64,000 bases of DNA from DSUN01 sp035527715 (GCA_035527715.1 DATKZY010000082.1:1-64000); one strand, 5' to 3'. Positions 1 to 8,496 are shown, counted from the first letter of the stretch. Made by a program: numbers and translations. Notes: generated from the sequence alone by a model not told the origin.

Positions 1-2403
1 GCCGTCCGCCGCCATCACCACCTTCCCCCCGAGCACCACGGTCTTGCCGCGCACCTTGCCCTGGAGGTTGCTGATGGTCGTGTTGCCGTCGTGGTCGAAG
101 ACGACCTTGCCCCGCGTCACGTCGGTCACGGGGATGGGGAGCTTGTAGTAGCAGAACGAGCCGTCCGATGGCTCGATGGTCACCCGCTGCGCGGGCTGGT
201 CCGGCTGGGCGGGGTTGCCGGTGAGTTGGTATTCGACCGCGGCCTCGCCCGCGGGGCGGATTTCGTCCCATATCTTCTGCCAGGCCTCAGGGACCGCTTT
301 GCGCACCTCTTCGTTCAAGCTCAGCCCCGTGGCCCGCAGGGTGAGGCGCAGGGTGCCCATGCCGCCCGACGCGCACTGGCCCACGAGGGCCTCGAGCGGG
401 GCGTTGCCCACCCGTCCCTTCATCCCCGTGAACGTGGTCCGCCCCGTCTCATCCACGGTGAAGCGGCCCATCAGGTTGGTGACGCGCACGGGGAAGATCC
501 TGTGCTGGACCGAGCAGTCCTGGAGGCAGGCCACTTCGCTGGAGTGGCGGGAAACCCCCGTGGCCGGGTCGGTGACCATTCGCCAGGTGAAGCTCACCTT
601 GCCGCGGGGGTCGAGGTCGCCGTAGACGGCGGCCCACTCCTTGGGCAAGTAGGGCTTCACCGCGGGACCCAGCTCGACCTCGGGCGCGACGACCGTGAGG
701 TCGAGCACCGGCCCCTTGTCGCCGGGGCGCACGGTGCCGAGGAACTGGACGGGGATGGTGCCGAGGCGCCCGCGCAGGTCGCGGAACGACACGGTGCCCG
801 CCTCGTCCACCAGGATGTCGCCGCGCACGTCCGTGACCTTGTGCGGGAAGCTCTGGTGCTGGAACGCCGCGCCCTCCGGGCGGATGACGAAGCGGTACTG
901 GTACTCCTTGGCGTCGCCCTTGGGGCTGGTGACGCTGCACTGGACGGCCGCGGTGCCCTCGGGGCGCAGCATCTCGAAGGTCTTCTTCCACGCGGGCGTG
1001 AGGGCCTGGTAGAGCGTGTCGTCGAACGGCACATCGGATGCCTCGATCGTGAGGTCGGGCACCCCGGCGTCGGTGATCTGGCCATGGACGTGCACGCGGG
1101 CGTGGCCGTGGCGGCCACGGAGCGACTCGATGTAGGACACGCCGTGCTCCCATCGGACGGAGCCGGCGACCTCGGCGAGGGGATAGGGGAAGGGCTTGTA
1201 CGTGGCCCGCACGTCGCGCACCTCGCTGCGAATGGTGGCCTCGAAGCGCTTGTCGGCGCGCCAGTAGGTGGACTGGTGGTCTATGTTGATGATGCCGCTC
1301 TCGATGCCGCAGCGGTCCCAAAGCCCCTTGAGATTCGGCGCGGAGGCCCTGGCGTTCGGCGGGGCCGCCTCGTAGACTTCGCGGTCGAGCGGCCGCCCGC
1401 GCCCGGTGAGGTGCATCTCGACCTTCTCGCGGGTCGTCTGGCCCGAGAGGGTGAGGGAGGCCGGCCCGGCGCGCCCGGTGAGGTTCTGGTAGTAGATGTT
1501 GGTGCCGTCGAACGTGATGCGGCCGCGGATGTCGGTGCAGCGGACGGGGAAGCGCTCCCAGGCGGCGGAGCAGTCGCGCAGGTCTACCGCCGCTCGGAGG
1601 GCGACGGAGCCGCCCTCCGCCCAGCTCAGGTCGGCCTCCACCGACAGGTCCACCAGGCCCGCCAGGTCATAGGCGTCGAGCGCCTTGGCGTAGTTGCGGT
1701 ACTGCTCGGGGACGGATTCGCGCAGGCGCGTGTCAATGGCGATGCCGCGGGCCGAGGCCCTGGCGTCGAGGCGGCGGGCGCCGAGGTCGAGCGTGCCCTC
1801 GAGCTCGCAACGCCCCCAGAACGCCGACTTGGCCTCGCCCTCGAAGTTGTAGCCGCGGCTGAGGCGGCGCTCCTCGGTGAGTTCGATGCGGATGTCGCGC
1901 AGCTCGCGCTCTGGGCTCCCCTCGAAGAGGAGGTTCTTGCCCAGGACGACGCGACCGCCGCGGATGACGATCCGCCCGAGCAGCGGGCCGGGCTCCTCGG
2001 CCGGGGGGCGTCTCATCGCGGCGAGGTCGCTGGGGGCCAGGTGCACCTCGGGCTCCTCGAGGAGCAGTTCCTCGACTGCCACCCTGCCGCGGAGGAGCGC
2101 GAGCAGACCGAGGTCCACCGACAGCGCCTTGGTGCGGAACATTTCCCCCCCGCCCTGCTCGGCCGGGCGGCAGATGCACAGGTCCTTCAGGCGGAAGCCG
2201 GCGGGGAACTCGTAGGCGGCCTCGCCGAGCTGGACGTCGCCCTGGAACTGCTGCTGGAGGAGGAGCCGCGTGCGTGCCCGGAACTGCTCCGGGGACAGAA
2301 GAAAACGGGCGATGAGCACAGCGTGGAAGACGACGCAGGCCAGCAGGGCGAGCGCCACCAGCCACCGCCGCCCCACCCGGTATCTCTGGTACTTGCGGAT
2401 CAT
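1..2403 (-). CDS. AsmA/TamB-like envelope protein, C-terminus beyond window
   Basis: At least 801 codons remain open to the window edge, so the protein is partial at its C-terminus. It starts MIRKYQRYRVGRRW, followed by one membrane helix at about residues 13-35. The rest is a long periplasmic beta-type region with recurring blocks of the form 'VTDVRGxIxxDExGxxxFxxLxGRxG', seen at least four times. This plan (N-terminal anchor plus repeated beta blocks) is that of the AsmA/YhdP/TamB/DUF748 group, which is linked to lipid transport between membranes or to outer-membrane biogenesis. The ATG overlaps the stop of the upstream glycosyltransferase gene (ATGA at 2400-2403), so the two are probably translationally coupled. 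The exact subfamily cannot be told without the missing end. Confidence 0.75.
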   Translation of the reverse strand, partial: MIRKYQRYRVGRRWLVALALLACVVFHAVLIARFLLSPEQFRARTRLLLQQQFQGDVQLGEAAYEFPAGFRLKDLCICRPAEQGGGEMFRTKALSVDLGLLALLRGRVAVEELLLEEPEVHLAPSDLAAMRRPPAEEPGPLLGRIVIRGGRVVLGKNLLFEGSPERELRDIRIELTEERRLSRGYNFEGEAKSAFWGRCELEGTLDLGARRLDARASARGIAIDTRLRESVPEQYRNYAKALDAYDLAGLVDLSVEADLSWAEGGSVALRAAVDLRDCSAAWERFPVRCTDIRGRITFDGTNIYYQNLTGRAGPASLTLSGQTTREKVEMHLTGRGRPLDREVYEAAPPNARASAPNLKGLWDRCGIESGIINIDHQSTYWRADKRFEATIRSEVRDVRATYKPFPYPLAEVAGSVRWEHGVSYIESLRGRHGHARVHVHGQITDAGVPDLTIEASDVPFDDTLYQALTPAWKKTFEMLRPEGTAAVQCSVTSPKGDAKEYQYRFVIRPEGAAFQHQSFPHKVTDVRGDILVDEAGTVSFRDLRGRLGTIPVQFLGTVRPGDKGPVLDLTVVAPEVELGPAVKPYLPKEWAAVYGDLDPRGKVSFTWRMVTDPATGVSRHSSEVACLQDCSVQHRIFPVRVTNLMGRFTVDETGRTTFTGMKGRVGNAPLEALVGQCASGGMGTLRLTLRATGLSLNEEVRKAVPEAWQKIWDEIRPAGEAAVEYQLTGNPAQPDQPAQRVTIEPSDGSFCYYKLPIPVTDVTRGKVVFDHDGNTTISNLQGKVRGKTVVLGGKVVMAADG

Positions 2404-3098
2404 CCGCGCCTCTTGAACCTGTGCTTCAGGAGAATCCAGACGGCCTCAATGCCATCGGTCCACCGAATCTTCTTGCCCTCCTGCTTGGAGCGCGGGGCGT
2501 AGTGGATGGGCACCTCGACAATGCGCTCGCCGCGCCGGCACACCAGCGCGGTGACCTCGGGGCAGAAGCCGAACCCGTCCTCGCGCAGCGGCAGGCTCTT
2601 CAGCAGCTCGGTCTCGAACAGCTTGTAACAGGTCGGCTCGTCCGTGATCCGCTGCCCGTAGAGCAGGCTTGCCACGAGGCTCACCAGGCGCCCGCCCCAG
2701 TAGTAGCGGCGATACGAGTAGGGCTGGCGCGCCAGGATACGCGAGCCGTAGACCACGCGCGCGCCGCGCTCCCTGGCCACGGCGAGCAGCCGCTCGAAGT
2801 CGCAGGGATCGTACTCGAGGTCGGCATCCTGGATGATGGTGTAGGCGCCGCGCGCCCGCCCCACCCCCGTGCGGATGGCGGCCCCCTTGCCGCGGTTCAC
2901 TTCGTGGAAGGCCAGCTCGACCTCGGGATGGGCCTGGGCAAAACGCTCGAGCGCGGCCCGCGAGCCGTCCTTCGAGCCGTCATCCACCACCACCACCTGC
3001 TTCGTCACCGGCACCGCCAGCACCCGCTCGAGGAGACACGTCACCGTCGCCTCCTCGTTGTACACCGGCACGATCACCGTCAGTTCTGGTTCGGCCAC
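2400..3098 (-). CDS. Family 2 glycosyltransferase (dolichol-phosphate mannosyltransferase-like)
   Basis: A GT-A glycosyltransferase that would move a sugar from a nucleotide donor to a lipid or polyprenyl acceptor at the cytoplasmic membrane. The GT2 signatures are present in order: LTVIVPVYNEE, VVVDDGSKDGS, NRGKGAAIRTG and the metal-binding QDADLEYDP. The C-terminal QEGKKIRWTDGIEAV resembles DPM1/DPMS enzymes. There is no C-terminal membrane domain. I chose the GTG at 3098 (MAEPELTVIVP), which keeps the family's usual start; a TTG at 3140 is the alternative. Either start lies inside the 3' end of the GT39 gene in another frame. The stop overlaps the start of the AsmA-like gene. Confidence 0.85.
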   Translation of the reverse strand: MAEPELTVIVPVYNEEATVTCLLERVLAVPVTKQVVVVDDGSKDGSRAALERFAQAHPEVELAFHEVNRGKGAAIRTGVGRARGAYTIIQDADLEYDPCDFERLLAVARERGARVVYGSRILARQPYSYRRYYWGGRLVSLVASLLYGQRITDEPTCYKLFETELLKSLPLREDGFGFCPEVTALVCRRGERIVEVPIHYAPRSKQEGKKIRWTDGIEAVWILLKHRFKRRG

Positions 3099-4353
3099 TT
3101 CGTGCCCAGCCCCAAATCGTGGTGACTCCGTGGGCAGCAACGACGACCAGCAGCGGCATCAGGGCCTCGCGGTATCGAACGGACCCGACGAAGACCATAT
3201 GCACCACGCAATAATACACCACCGGCAGGAGAAGAATCAAGGCCACCTCGGCGCGACGCCCCGGGCGAGCCAGCCCCACCGCGGCCAGCAGCATCACGAG
3301 CGCGTAGGGAATCCCGACCACGGCGCAGGCCAGAGCGCCCCGGAACTGCTCCAGGTTGGGCACGAGGTTCCAGAAGCGCCCCAGCTTGGCCCCCGCCAGC
3401 GCGAGCGCGCGGCCGGGGTTCTCCCGCGCGTACTCGAACGCCATCCGCCGCCAGTGCTGGTCGCGCTCGTACTCGCTCAGCCCAGCAGTCCCCTCGTCCC
3501 AGTTGATCCGGTCCATCATCGGCCCCCCGTCGGCCTTGGGGTTCAGGCCCTCGTAGAGCGACGGCCCGACGCGCAGGGTCGTGAGCACCAGGTGGCCGCC
3601 GCTGACGCGCCAGTTCCGCGCCACCCAGGGCGCCATGGCGAAGGCGAAGGCTCCGACCATGGCGAGCGCGCACAGCACGGCCCGCCGGTCCAGCCGCCGG
3701 GTCGCCCCCCACGCCACGGCCACCAGGAACGCCACGCCCAGGAACGAGCCGCGCGTGAGCGTGGCAAGCCCGAACGCCAGGCCCGCCAAGGCCGACAACT
3801 TGAGGTCCGCCTCCCGCCAGGCCCGCACCAGGAGCCACGCGCCGGCCACGAGGAACACCGTGAACAGGGTTTCGGAGAGTGTGAGCAGCGCCTGCACGAC
3901 GAAGAAGGGGTAGACGGCGGCCACGGTCGCCGCCACCGCGCCCTCGCGCGGCCCGTAGAGTTCGCGCGCCAGCAGGAACACCAGGGCGATCACCGCCGTG
4001 CCCAGGATGGCGTCGGCCACCCGCACCGCGACCAGCCGCTCGCCGAACAGCACCTGGACGCCGGCGACGAAGACGGGATACGCGGGCATCCTGCCGATCT
4101 GGCTCGCCCGGTCGAGGCCCAGGCCGTCGCCCTGGCGCACGTTGCTCGCGATGCGCAGGTACTCCAGCGAGTCGGGGAAAAGGGGCTGGTACACCCATCG
4201 CGAGATCGGCCAGCCGGACACGGTGAGCGAGCCGGCCACGTGCGGGAGCGCGACGACGCCGAGGCGCGCCGCCAGCCCCACGACGAGGCACAACCCCAGC
4301 CACACCCACGCTCGCCGCCCGTCCGGTCGCGCCGTGCCAGCTTGTTCGCTCAT
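2980..4353 (-). CDS. GT39/ArnT-like membrane glycosyltransferase
   Basis: A polytopic membrane protein of 457 residues from the GT-C fold group that uses lipid-linked sugars (PMT/ArnT). Seen: an N-terminal helix, a large first loop with PDSLEYLRIASNVRQGDGLG and GRMPAYPVFVAG, then about nine to ten hydrophobic segments. The ATG at 4353 has GGAGGGG just upstream. The neighbouring GT2 enzyme is the expected partner, since DPM-like enzymes make the polyprenyl-phosphate sugar that GT-C enzymes consume. The last 40-50 residues (RSGRTRTDGDRAG... to a poly-Gly end) overlap the GT2 gene out of frame and do not look like membrane protein. The native stop may have been lost, or there is a true long overlap. 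Confidence 0.8.
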   Translation of the reverse strand: MSEQAGTARPDGRRAWVWLGLCLVVGLAARLGVVALPHVAGSLTVSGWPISRWVYQPLFPDSLEYLRIASNVRQGDGLGLDRASQIGRMPAYPVFVAGVQVLFGERLVAVRVADAILGTAVIALVFLLARELYGPREGAVAATVAAVYPFFVVQALLTLSETLFTVFLVAGAWLLVRAWREADLKLSALAGLAFGLATLTRGSFLGVAFLVAVAWGATRRLDRRAVLCALAMVGAFAFAMAPWVARNWRVSGGHLVLTTLRVGPSLYEGLNPKADGGPMMDRINWDEGTAGLSEYERDQHWRRMAFEYARENPGRALALAGAKLGRFWNLVPNLEQFRGALACAVVGIPYALVMLLAAVGLARPGRRAEVALILLLPVVYYCVVHMVFVGSVRYREALMPLLVVVAAHGVTTIWGWARSGRTRTDGDRAGVQRGGDGDVSPRAGAGGAGDEAGGGGG

Positions 4354-4423
4354 GCTACCCCCTCCGTGCCACCCACGAGAGGAACGACTGAGGTCCCGCG
4401 ACTGCGGAGTCAGACACCGGCAG

Positions 4424-5125
4424 TCAGAGGGCCTGCGCCCGGCTCACCGCGGCGGCCCTCGCTTCCCAACGGTCTTCGGCCTCGGGCCGCCGCAGATAGA
4501 TCGGCCCGATGGCGTGGAGCTCCTGCCGCTCGCCTGCATCGTAGCGCGCGGCGGCCAGCCGCGCCACCACGGCAGCGCGCGGGCGCCAGGCATCCCTCTC
4601 TGCCCAGGTCACTCCCGGGCGTGCCAGCGCCGCGCCGTGACGCTCCACCGCGTCGCCCAGCACCAGGCAGGGCGTCGGCAACTCGAGCCTGTCGGCCCGA
4701 ACGACGCGATAAGCCGTCTGCCGCTCGAGGCGCCCGCCCTGCCGCGCGTAGAGGCAGGCATACACCTCGCCGCGCTTCGCGTCCAGCACAGTGGCCACGT
4801 GGGCGGTGTCGCCCGGCGCGTTCTCCGCAAGAACGTCCAAGCTGGGCACGCCCAGCAGGGGCCTGGCGAGCACGTAGGCCGCCGTCCGCGCCGTGGCCAG
4901 CCCGATCCGCAGGCCCGTGTACGAGCCGGGCCCCTGGCTCACGGCCAACAGGTCCACGGCGGCGGGGCCGATGCCCGCATCGGCGTGGAGGCGGCGCAAC
5001 TCCACGAACAACAGCGAGCCGTGGTTCAGGCTCTGCGCCAGCGTCCGTTCGCCCAGCGGGCGCCCGTCGCGCCACAGCGCCACGCTTCCCAGCCGGCTCG
5101 ATGTCTCGATCGCGAGAACGATCAT
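4424..5125 (-). CDS. tsaB: tRNA threonylcarbamoyladenosine biosynthesis protein TsaB
   Basis: Partner of TsaD in forming t6A37 on ANN-decoding tRNAs in the cytoplasm. The 233-residue length matches the family. The N-terminal ASKHA fold is clear: MIVLAIETSSRLGSVAL, the helix with SLNHGSLLFVELRRL, and the family signature SQGPGSYTGLRIGLATARTAAY at about residues 63-84. VPSLDVLA follows, as in other TsaB proteins. The ATG at 5125 begins directly with the first beta strand. It lies 15 bp after an Asp23 gene on the same strand and is probably cotranscribed with it. TsaD and TsaE are not in the window. Confidence 0.92.
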   Translation of the reverse strand: MIVLAIETSSRLGSVALWRDGRPLGERTLAQSLNHGSLLFVELRRLHADAGIGPAAVDLLAVSQGPGSYTGLRIGLATARTAAYVLARPLLGVPSLDVLAENAPGDTAHVATVLDAKRGEVYACLYARQGGRLERQTAYRVVRADRLELPTPCLVLGDAVERHGAALARPGVTWAERDAWRPRAAVVARLAAARYDAGERQELHAIGPIYLRRPEAEDRWEARAAAVSRAQAL

Positions 5126-5140
5126 CCCGAAGCAAACGTC

Positions 5141-5578
5141 CTACTGCGGGCCGGGGCCCGAGGAATTCTTGGGGAGCTCGGGAGGGGGCGCTGGGGCCTC
5201 AGGGCGCTCGTGCCCGGACTCGGGCGGCAGGATGTGCTCGACCGTGATGTTGATCGCGCGCACCTTGTAGCCGGTGGTGGCCTCGACCAGGGCCTTCACG
5301 CGCCGGCGCACCTCGTCCACCATCTCGGGAATCCGGGCGTCGTAGCGGGCCGAGAGGTGGAGGGAGAAGGCGACCTCGCCCTCGGCGCGCTCGACCTGCA
5401 CGGCCTCGGCGCCCGAGCGGCGGCGAAAGAAGCCCGACGAGCGCCCCACGCTCGCCACCCCGGCCACGTCGCTCGCCGCCTTCAGCGCCAGGTCGCGGAA
5501 CACCTGGTCCGCCACCTCGAGCGTCCCCAACTCCTGCTGCATCGTTGCCGACGCCGCCTGCGGTGCCTCATCGGGCAT
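5141..5578 (-). CDS. Asp23/Gls24 family protein, copy 2
   Basis: A 145-residue protein with the Asp23 domain at about residues 18-115: GTLEVADQVFRDLALKAASDVAGVASV, then the alternating strand FSLHLSARYDARIPEMVDEVRRRVKALVEATTGYKV and RAINITVEHIL. These proteins sit at the membrane or envelope in Gram-positive bacteria and are linked to alkaline or envelope stress; their role in other phyla is unclear. The tail is Pro-rich. It lies 18 bp after a second Asp23 gene, so the pair looks like a tandem duplication that has diverged strongly. Confidence 0.8.
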   Translation of the reverse strand: MPDEAPQAASATMQQELGTLEVADQVFRDLALKAASDVAGVASVGRSSGFFRRRSGAEAVQVERAEGEVAFSLHLSARYDARIPEMVDEVRRRVKALVEATTGYKVRAINITVEHILPPESGHERPEAPAPPPELPKNSSGPGPQ

Positions 5579-5596
5579 GGCACACCCCTGGGTCCC

Positions 5597-5968
5597 TCAC
5601 GACCCCTTGTCGAACACCACGTGGTCCACGAGCACGTTCACCGCGCGCACGGCATAGCCGGTCTTGGCGGTCACGGCCGCGGCGACCCGCCGGCGCACCT
5701 CGTTGGCCGCCTCGGGGATGCGCACCCCTTCGCGCACCCCGAGGGTGAGGAGAAACGCGACCTCGTTGGCCGACGCCTCGACGAGGACGCCCTTGAGCTT
5801 CTTGCGGCGCAGGACCCCCTGCACAAAACCCTCCCGCAGCGGCACGATGCCTGGCGTGCCCATCGCCTCCAGGTACGCGATCTCGGCGAGCACCGTATCG
5901 CAGATGACCAGCGCGCCGTCGTGGGCGGGGGCCATCGCCACGGCGTCGCGGTCTCGCTTCGTTGCCAT
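5597..5968 (-). CDS. Asp23/Gls24 family protein, copy 1
   Basis: 123 residues. The Asp23 pattern covers most of the chain: GALVICDTVLAEIAYLEAMGTPGIVPL, FLLTLGVREGVRIPEAANEVRRRVAAAVTAKTGYAV and RAVNVLVDHVVF. It is the first gene of the minus-strand run Asp23-Asp23-tsaB-GT39-GT2-AsmA. A TATAAT hexamer on the minus strand (plus coordinates 6035-6040) sits about 70 bp upstream, but its -35 partner is weak. Two different Asp23 proteins side by side suggest a hetero-oligomer, which is inference. Confidence 0.75.
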   Translation of the reverse strand: MATKRDRDAVAMAPAHDGALVICDTVLAEIAYLEAMGTPGIVPLREGFVQGVLRRKKLKGVLVEASANEVAFLLTLGVREGVRIPEAANEVRRRVAAAVTAKTGYAVRAVNVLVDHVVFDKGS

Positions 5969-6110
5969 CGAGGGCCTCTCCTTGGATCACCCCGCGGCCG
6001 CCAGCAGCCCGCGGCTCTGGCTCGTGCGCGCCCCATTATAGGTGGCCCGCCGCCGCCGCGCAAGCCGGGTGCGAGCCGGAATTACAGGTGCAACCACCCC
6101 CACGGGCGCG

Positions 6111-6184
6111 GGAAGGACACCCGCTGTCTCTTGTGCGAAGCACCCGTAGGGCCGTTCCGGCAAAAGACAGCGGGTGTCTTTTCC
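6111..6184. repeat. Palindromic element, copy A (35-nt conserved loop)
   Basis: The arms GACACCCGCTGTCT (6116-6129) and AGACAGCGGGTGTC (6165-6178) pair perfectly over 14 bp, with GGAA/TTCC extending the stem outward. The 35-nt loop contains two small hairpins, GTGC-GAA-GCAC and GCCG-TTC-CGGC, so the whole can fold as a three-way junction. A second copy lies at 55538-55616: the loops agree at 30 of 35 positions, while the central stem bases differ but still pair. Confidence 0.85.
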
Positions 6185-6251
6185 GCTTGCCTGTCTGCGG
6201 CGAGAACGTTCCACCCGCGATGCCGGCCCGCACTCGCGCAAGCCTGTCGCG

Positions 6252-6280
6252 TTGACTCCCCGTGGCGCAGCGGCTATAAT
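6252..6280 (+). promoter_or_regulatory. σ70-type promoter for the 6341-8409 unit
   Basis: TTGACT (6252-6257), 17 bp spacer, TATAAT (6275-6280), about 60 bp before the ATG at 6341. Confidence 0.75.
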
Positions 6281-6340
6281 CCGCTTCAGGGGACGCCCCG
6301 TCCCCCCACGTGCGGATCCCTGACACAAAGGAGGCGTCGC

Positions 6341-6850
6341 ATGAAGCCGTTCGCCGCTGCTGCCGTTGCCGGTGCCGTTGTCGTGGGCGCCCTCGTCGTC
6401 CCGGCCGTCCTCTCTAACGCGCAGGAGGCCCGGCAACAGGCGCAGTCCACCCTCGTCGCCACGATCGATCTGAGCCCGATCCAGACGGAGCTGGCGGCCC
6501 TGCGCGCCGAGATGGCCGCGCTCCGCCAGGCCGTGACCGACCCCAAGGGCCTCCGCGAGGAGGTCGCGCAGACGGCTGCCGCGACCAAGGCCCTCGACGC
6601 GCGGCTCGCCGAGCTGGCCGACCTGATCGGCAAGCGGTTCGACAGCCTTCGGCCCGCCCTGGCGGCGCTCGACCCCAGCACGGTCTGGGAGTACCAGTGC
6701 CTGCGCTCCCGCAGCGAGACCGTGGCCAACCGCCTCGCCCGTGAGGGCTGGCAACTGGTCACCGCGTCCAACGACTGGCTGTACTTCCGCCGCCCCCTCG
6801 TGGCCGGGCGGAGGACCGAGAGGCCACCCGAGGGCGAGAAGGAAGAGTAG
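6341..6850 (+). CDS. Exported coiled-coil protein with DUF4177-like C-terminus
   Basis: 169 residues. The start MKPFAAAAVAGAVVVGALVVPAVLSNA is a signal peptide or membrane anchor; the ATG at 6341 follows an AAAGGAGG ribosome site. Residues about 40-110 form a heptad-rich helix (QTELAALRAEMAALRQAV, TAAATKALDARLAELADLIG). The C-terminal VWEYQCLRSRSETVANRLAREGWQL resembles DUF4177, a small beta-hairpin/helix domain with a conserved 'EGWxLV'. Function unknown. It is the first gene of a likely operon with a histidine phosphatase (22 bp downstream) and dprA. Confidence 0.75.
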   Translation: MKPFAAAAVAGAVVVGALVVPAVLSNAQEARQQAQSTLVATIDLSPIQTELAALRAEMAALRQAVTDPKGLREEVAQTAAATKALDARLAELADLIGKRFDSLRPALAALDPSTVWEYQCLRSRSETVANRLAREGWQLVTASNDWLYFRRPLVAGRRTERPPEGEKEE

Positions 6851-6872
6851 CCGCACAGCGGAGGCGAGTGCG

Positions 6873-7421
6873 ATGAGCGAGATCATCGAGGTCCGACGCC
6901 ACAGCCTGCGCGGCGAGGGCGATGCACTGTCGCCCGAGGGCATCGAGCTGGCCCGCCGCGTCGCCCCCTCCCTGACCGGCGGCTTCCACGCCGCCTGCTC
7001 CAGCCCCAAGCAGCGCTGCATCGAGACCCTCAAGCTCTTCGGCGTGACCGAGTACAAGATCGTCCCCGAGTTTGGCCTTCTGCCGCGCGACCTGGCCAGC
7101 CACGACCACCACGTCGAGGCCCTCCGCAGCCGCACCGGCTGCTCCACGCTCCAGGCCTACATGGCGATCCCGGCGACCCACCTCATCCTCGAGCAGTTCG
7201 GGCAGGAGTTCTTCGACAAGCTGTGCCAGTTCGCGGCCGAGTTGCCGTGGGGCAAGAACGCCCTGGTGGTCTCCCACGGCGGCAGCATCGAGCCTGCCAT
7301 TCTCGCCGCGATGCCGGAGTGGACGCTCGATGACGTCGGCGGCGAGCTCAAGGAGTGCGAGGGCGCCCTCTTCCACTTCCACGGCGGCATCTTCAGACGC
7401 GTCGAGCTGCGCCGACTGTAG
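6873..7421 (+). CDS. Histidine phosphatase superfamily protein
   Basis: 182 residues. The family's phosphohistidine motif appears as VRRHSLR at the N-terminus (the usual RHG is RHS here), followed by LSPEGIELARRV and SSPKQRCIETL, typical of the phosphoglycerate mutase-like clan. The second catalytic His lies in VVSHGGSIEPAI near residue 135. These enzymes remove or move phosphate on small molecules or proteins; the substrate cannot be read from the sequence. The ATG at 6873 follows GCGGAGGCGAG. The gene ends four bases before the likely dprA start. Confidence 0.82.
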   Translation: MSEIIEVRRHSLRGEGDALSPEGIELARRVAPSLTGGFHAACSSPKQRCIETLKLFGVTEYKIVPEFGLLPRDLASHDHHVEALRSRTGCSTLQAYMAIPATHLILEQFGQEFFDKLCQFAAELPWGKNALVVSHGGSIEPAILAAMPEWTLDDVGGELKECEGALFHFHGGIFRRVELRRL

Positions 7422-7425
7422 GGCA

Positions 7426-8409
7426 TTGCCGGCTGCCGCCTGCACACAGGACAGGGCGCGGGGAAGCCGGGCAATCCAGAATGGAAGACCGAAAATCGAA
7501 AATGACGAGCTGGCCTCCTTCATCGCCCTCCACTCGGTAGAGGGCATGGGGGCAGTGTGCCTCGGCCGTCTCCTGGCGCGTTTCGGCTCGGCCCAAGCCG
7601 TGCTCGCGGCCACAGCCGACGAGTTGGCATCGGTGCCCAAGGTGCCGCACCTGATCCAGGAGGGCATCGGCCGAGCCGCGCAGGAGATCGAGCGGCACCG
7701 GGGGGTCGCCCAACGCCTGCTGGCGGAGGGCGCGGGGGCCCTCCGCCGCGGGGACGCGGGGTATCCCGAGCGGCTGCACGTGCTCGCCAGCCCTCCCCCA
7801 CTGTTCTACGTGCGTGGCCGCCTGCCGCGCGAGAGCCGCCGCACGTTCGGCATCGTGGGCACCACCGAGCCGTCGGAGCACGGGGCCGAGGTGGCTTCGG
7901 CCATCGCCCGGCACCTGGCCGAGCGCGGCTGGGTGATCGTGTCGGGCCACGCGCAAGGCGTTGATGCGGCGGCTCACCGCGCGGCCCTCGGCGCCCGCCG
8001 GCCCACCGTGCTGGTGCTGCCCACGGGCATCCTCCAGTTCCGCCCACGGTCCGGCTATCCGCCGCCCGAGGGCCTCTGGCGTCTCGCCGCCGCGGTGTCC
8101 GAGTGCCATCCCGAGGCGGCGTGGACCACGCCGGCCGCGCTCGCGCGCAACCGCCTCATCGCGGCGCTCAGCGATACCGTGCTCGTGGTCGAGGCCCGCG
8201 AGCGCGGCGGTGCGCTCAGCACCATCCGCCACGCCATCGCGCTCGGTCGCAGGGCATTTGCCGTCCGCTTCCGCACCCCGGCGCTCAGCGCGACGGGCAA
8301 TGCGGCGGCCGAGGCGGCGGGTGCGCTCCCCGTCGGCTCCGTGCGCCAGCTCGACGCCCTCCTCGCCCGCGGCTCGCCCGGCCGCGGCCAGCAGGGCCTC
8401 CCCTGGTAG
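7426..8409 (+). CDS. dprA: DNA-processing protein DprA (divergent, short)
   Basis: DprA loads RecA on incoming single-stranded DNA during transformation. Seen: a helical N-terminal part (ASFIALHSVEGMGAVCLGRLLARFGS, like the 'gvG' HhH segment), then the Rossmann core FGIVGTTEPSEHGAEVASAIARHL, VIVSGHAQGVDAAAHRAAL (usual SGLARGID), LVLPTGILQF and LARNRLIAALSDTVLVVEARERGGALST. There is no C-terminal winged helix. No ATG precedes the N-terminal domain; the TTG at 7426 is the only ordinary start that keeps it, so the start is uncertain. The spacer just before it carries a word-like repeat (GAAAATCGAAAATGACG). Confidence 0.8.
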   Translation: MPAAACTQDRARGSRAIQNGRPKIENDELASFIALHSVEGMGAVCLGRLLARFGSAQAVLAATADELASVPKVPHLIQEGIGRAAQEIERHRGVAQRLLAEGAGALRRGDAGYPERLHVLASPPPLFYVRGRLPRESRRTFGIVGTTEPSEHGAEVASAIARHLAERGWVIVSGHAQGVDAAAHRAALGARRPTVLVLPTGILQFRPRSGYPPPEGLWRLAAAVSECHPEAAWTTPAALARNRLIAALSDTVLVVEARERGGALSTIRHAIALGRRAFAVRFRTPALSATGNAAAEAAGALPVGSVRQLDALLARGSPGRGQQGLPW

Positions 8410-8420
8410 AGCGGCGCCGC

Positions 8421-8448
8421 TTGAGCGCGAACCCCCGATCGCTATAAT
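8421..8448 (+). promoter_or_regulatory. σ70-type promoter for the thioredoxin-like lipoprotein
   Basis: TTGAGC (8421-8426), 16 bp, TATAAT (8443-8448), 48 bp before the ATG at 8497. Confidence 0.7.
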
Positions 8449-8496
8449 GGAGCTTGGGAGGCCGCGCGGGTTCCCTGATCACCAGGAGTAGACGGC

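Larger units (their letters stand above)
5969..6340. other. Intergenic region between divergent units, with hairpin element
   Basis: No gene is supported here. It holds the minus-strand TATAAT candidate for the Asp23 unit (6035-6040), a strong hairpin element (6111-6184) and the plus-strand promoter of the next gene (6252-6280). Confidence 0.7.

Noticed and set aside
91..2502. An 803-codon open frame on the plus strand
   Set aside because: The minus frame reads as a coherent AsmA-like protein with repeated blocks and an ATGA overlap with its neighbour; the plus frame has no motif.
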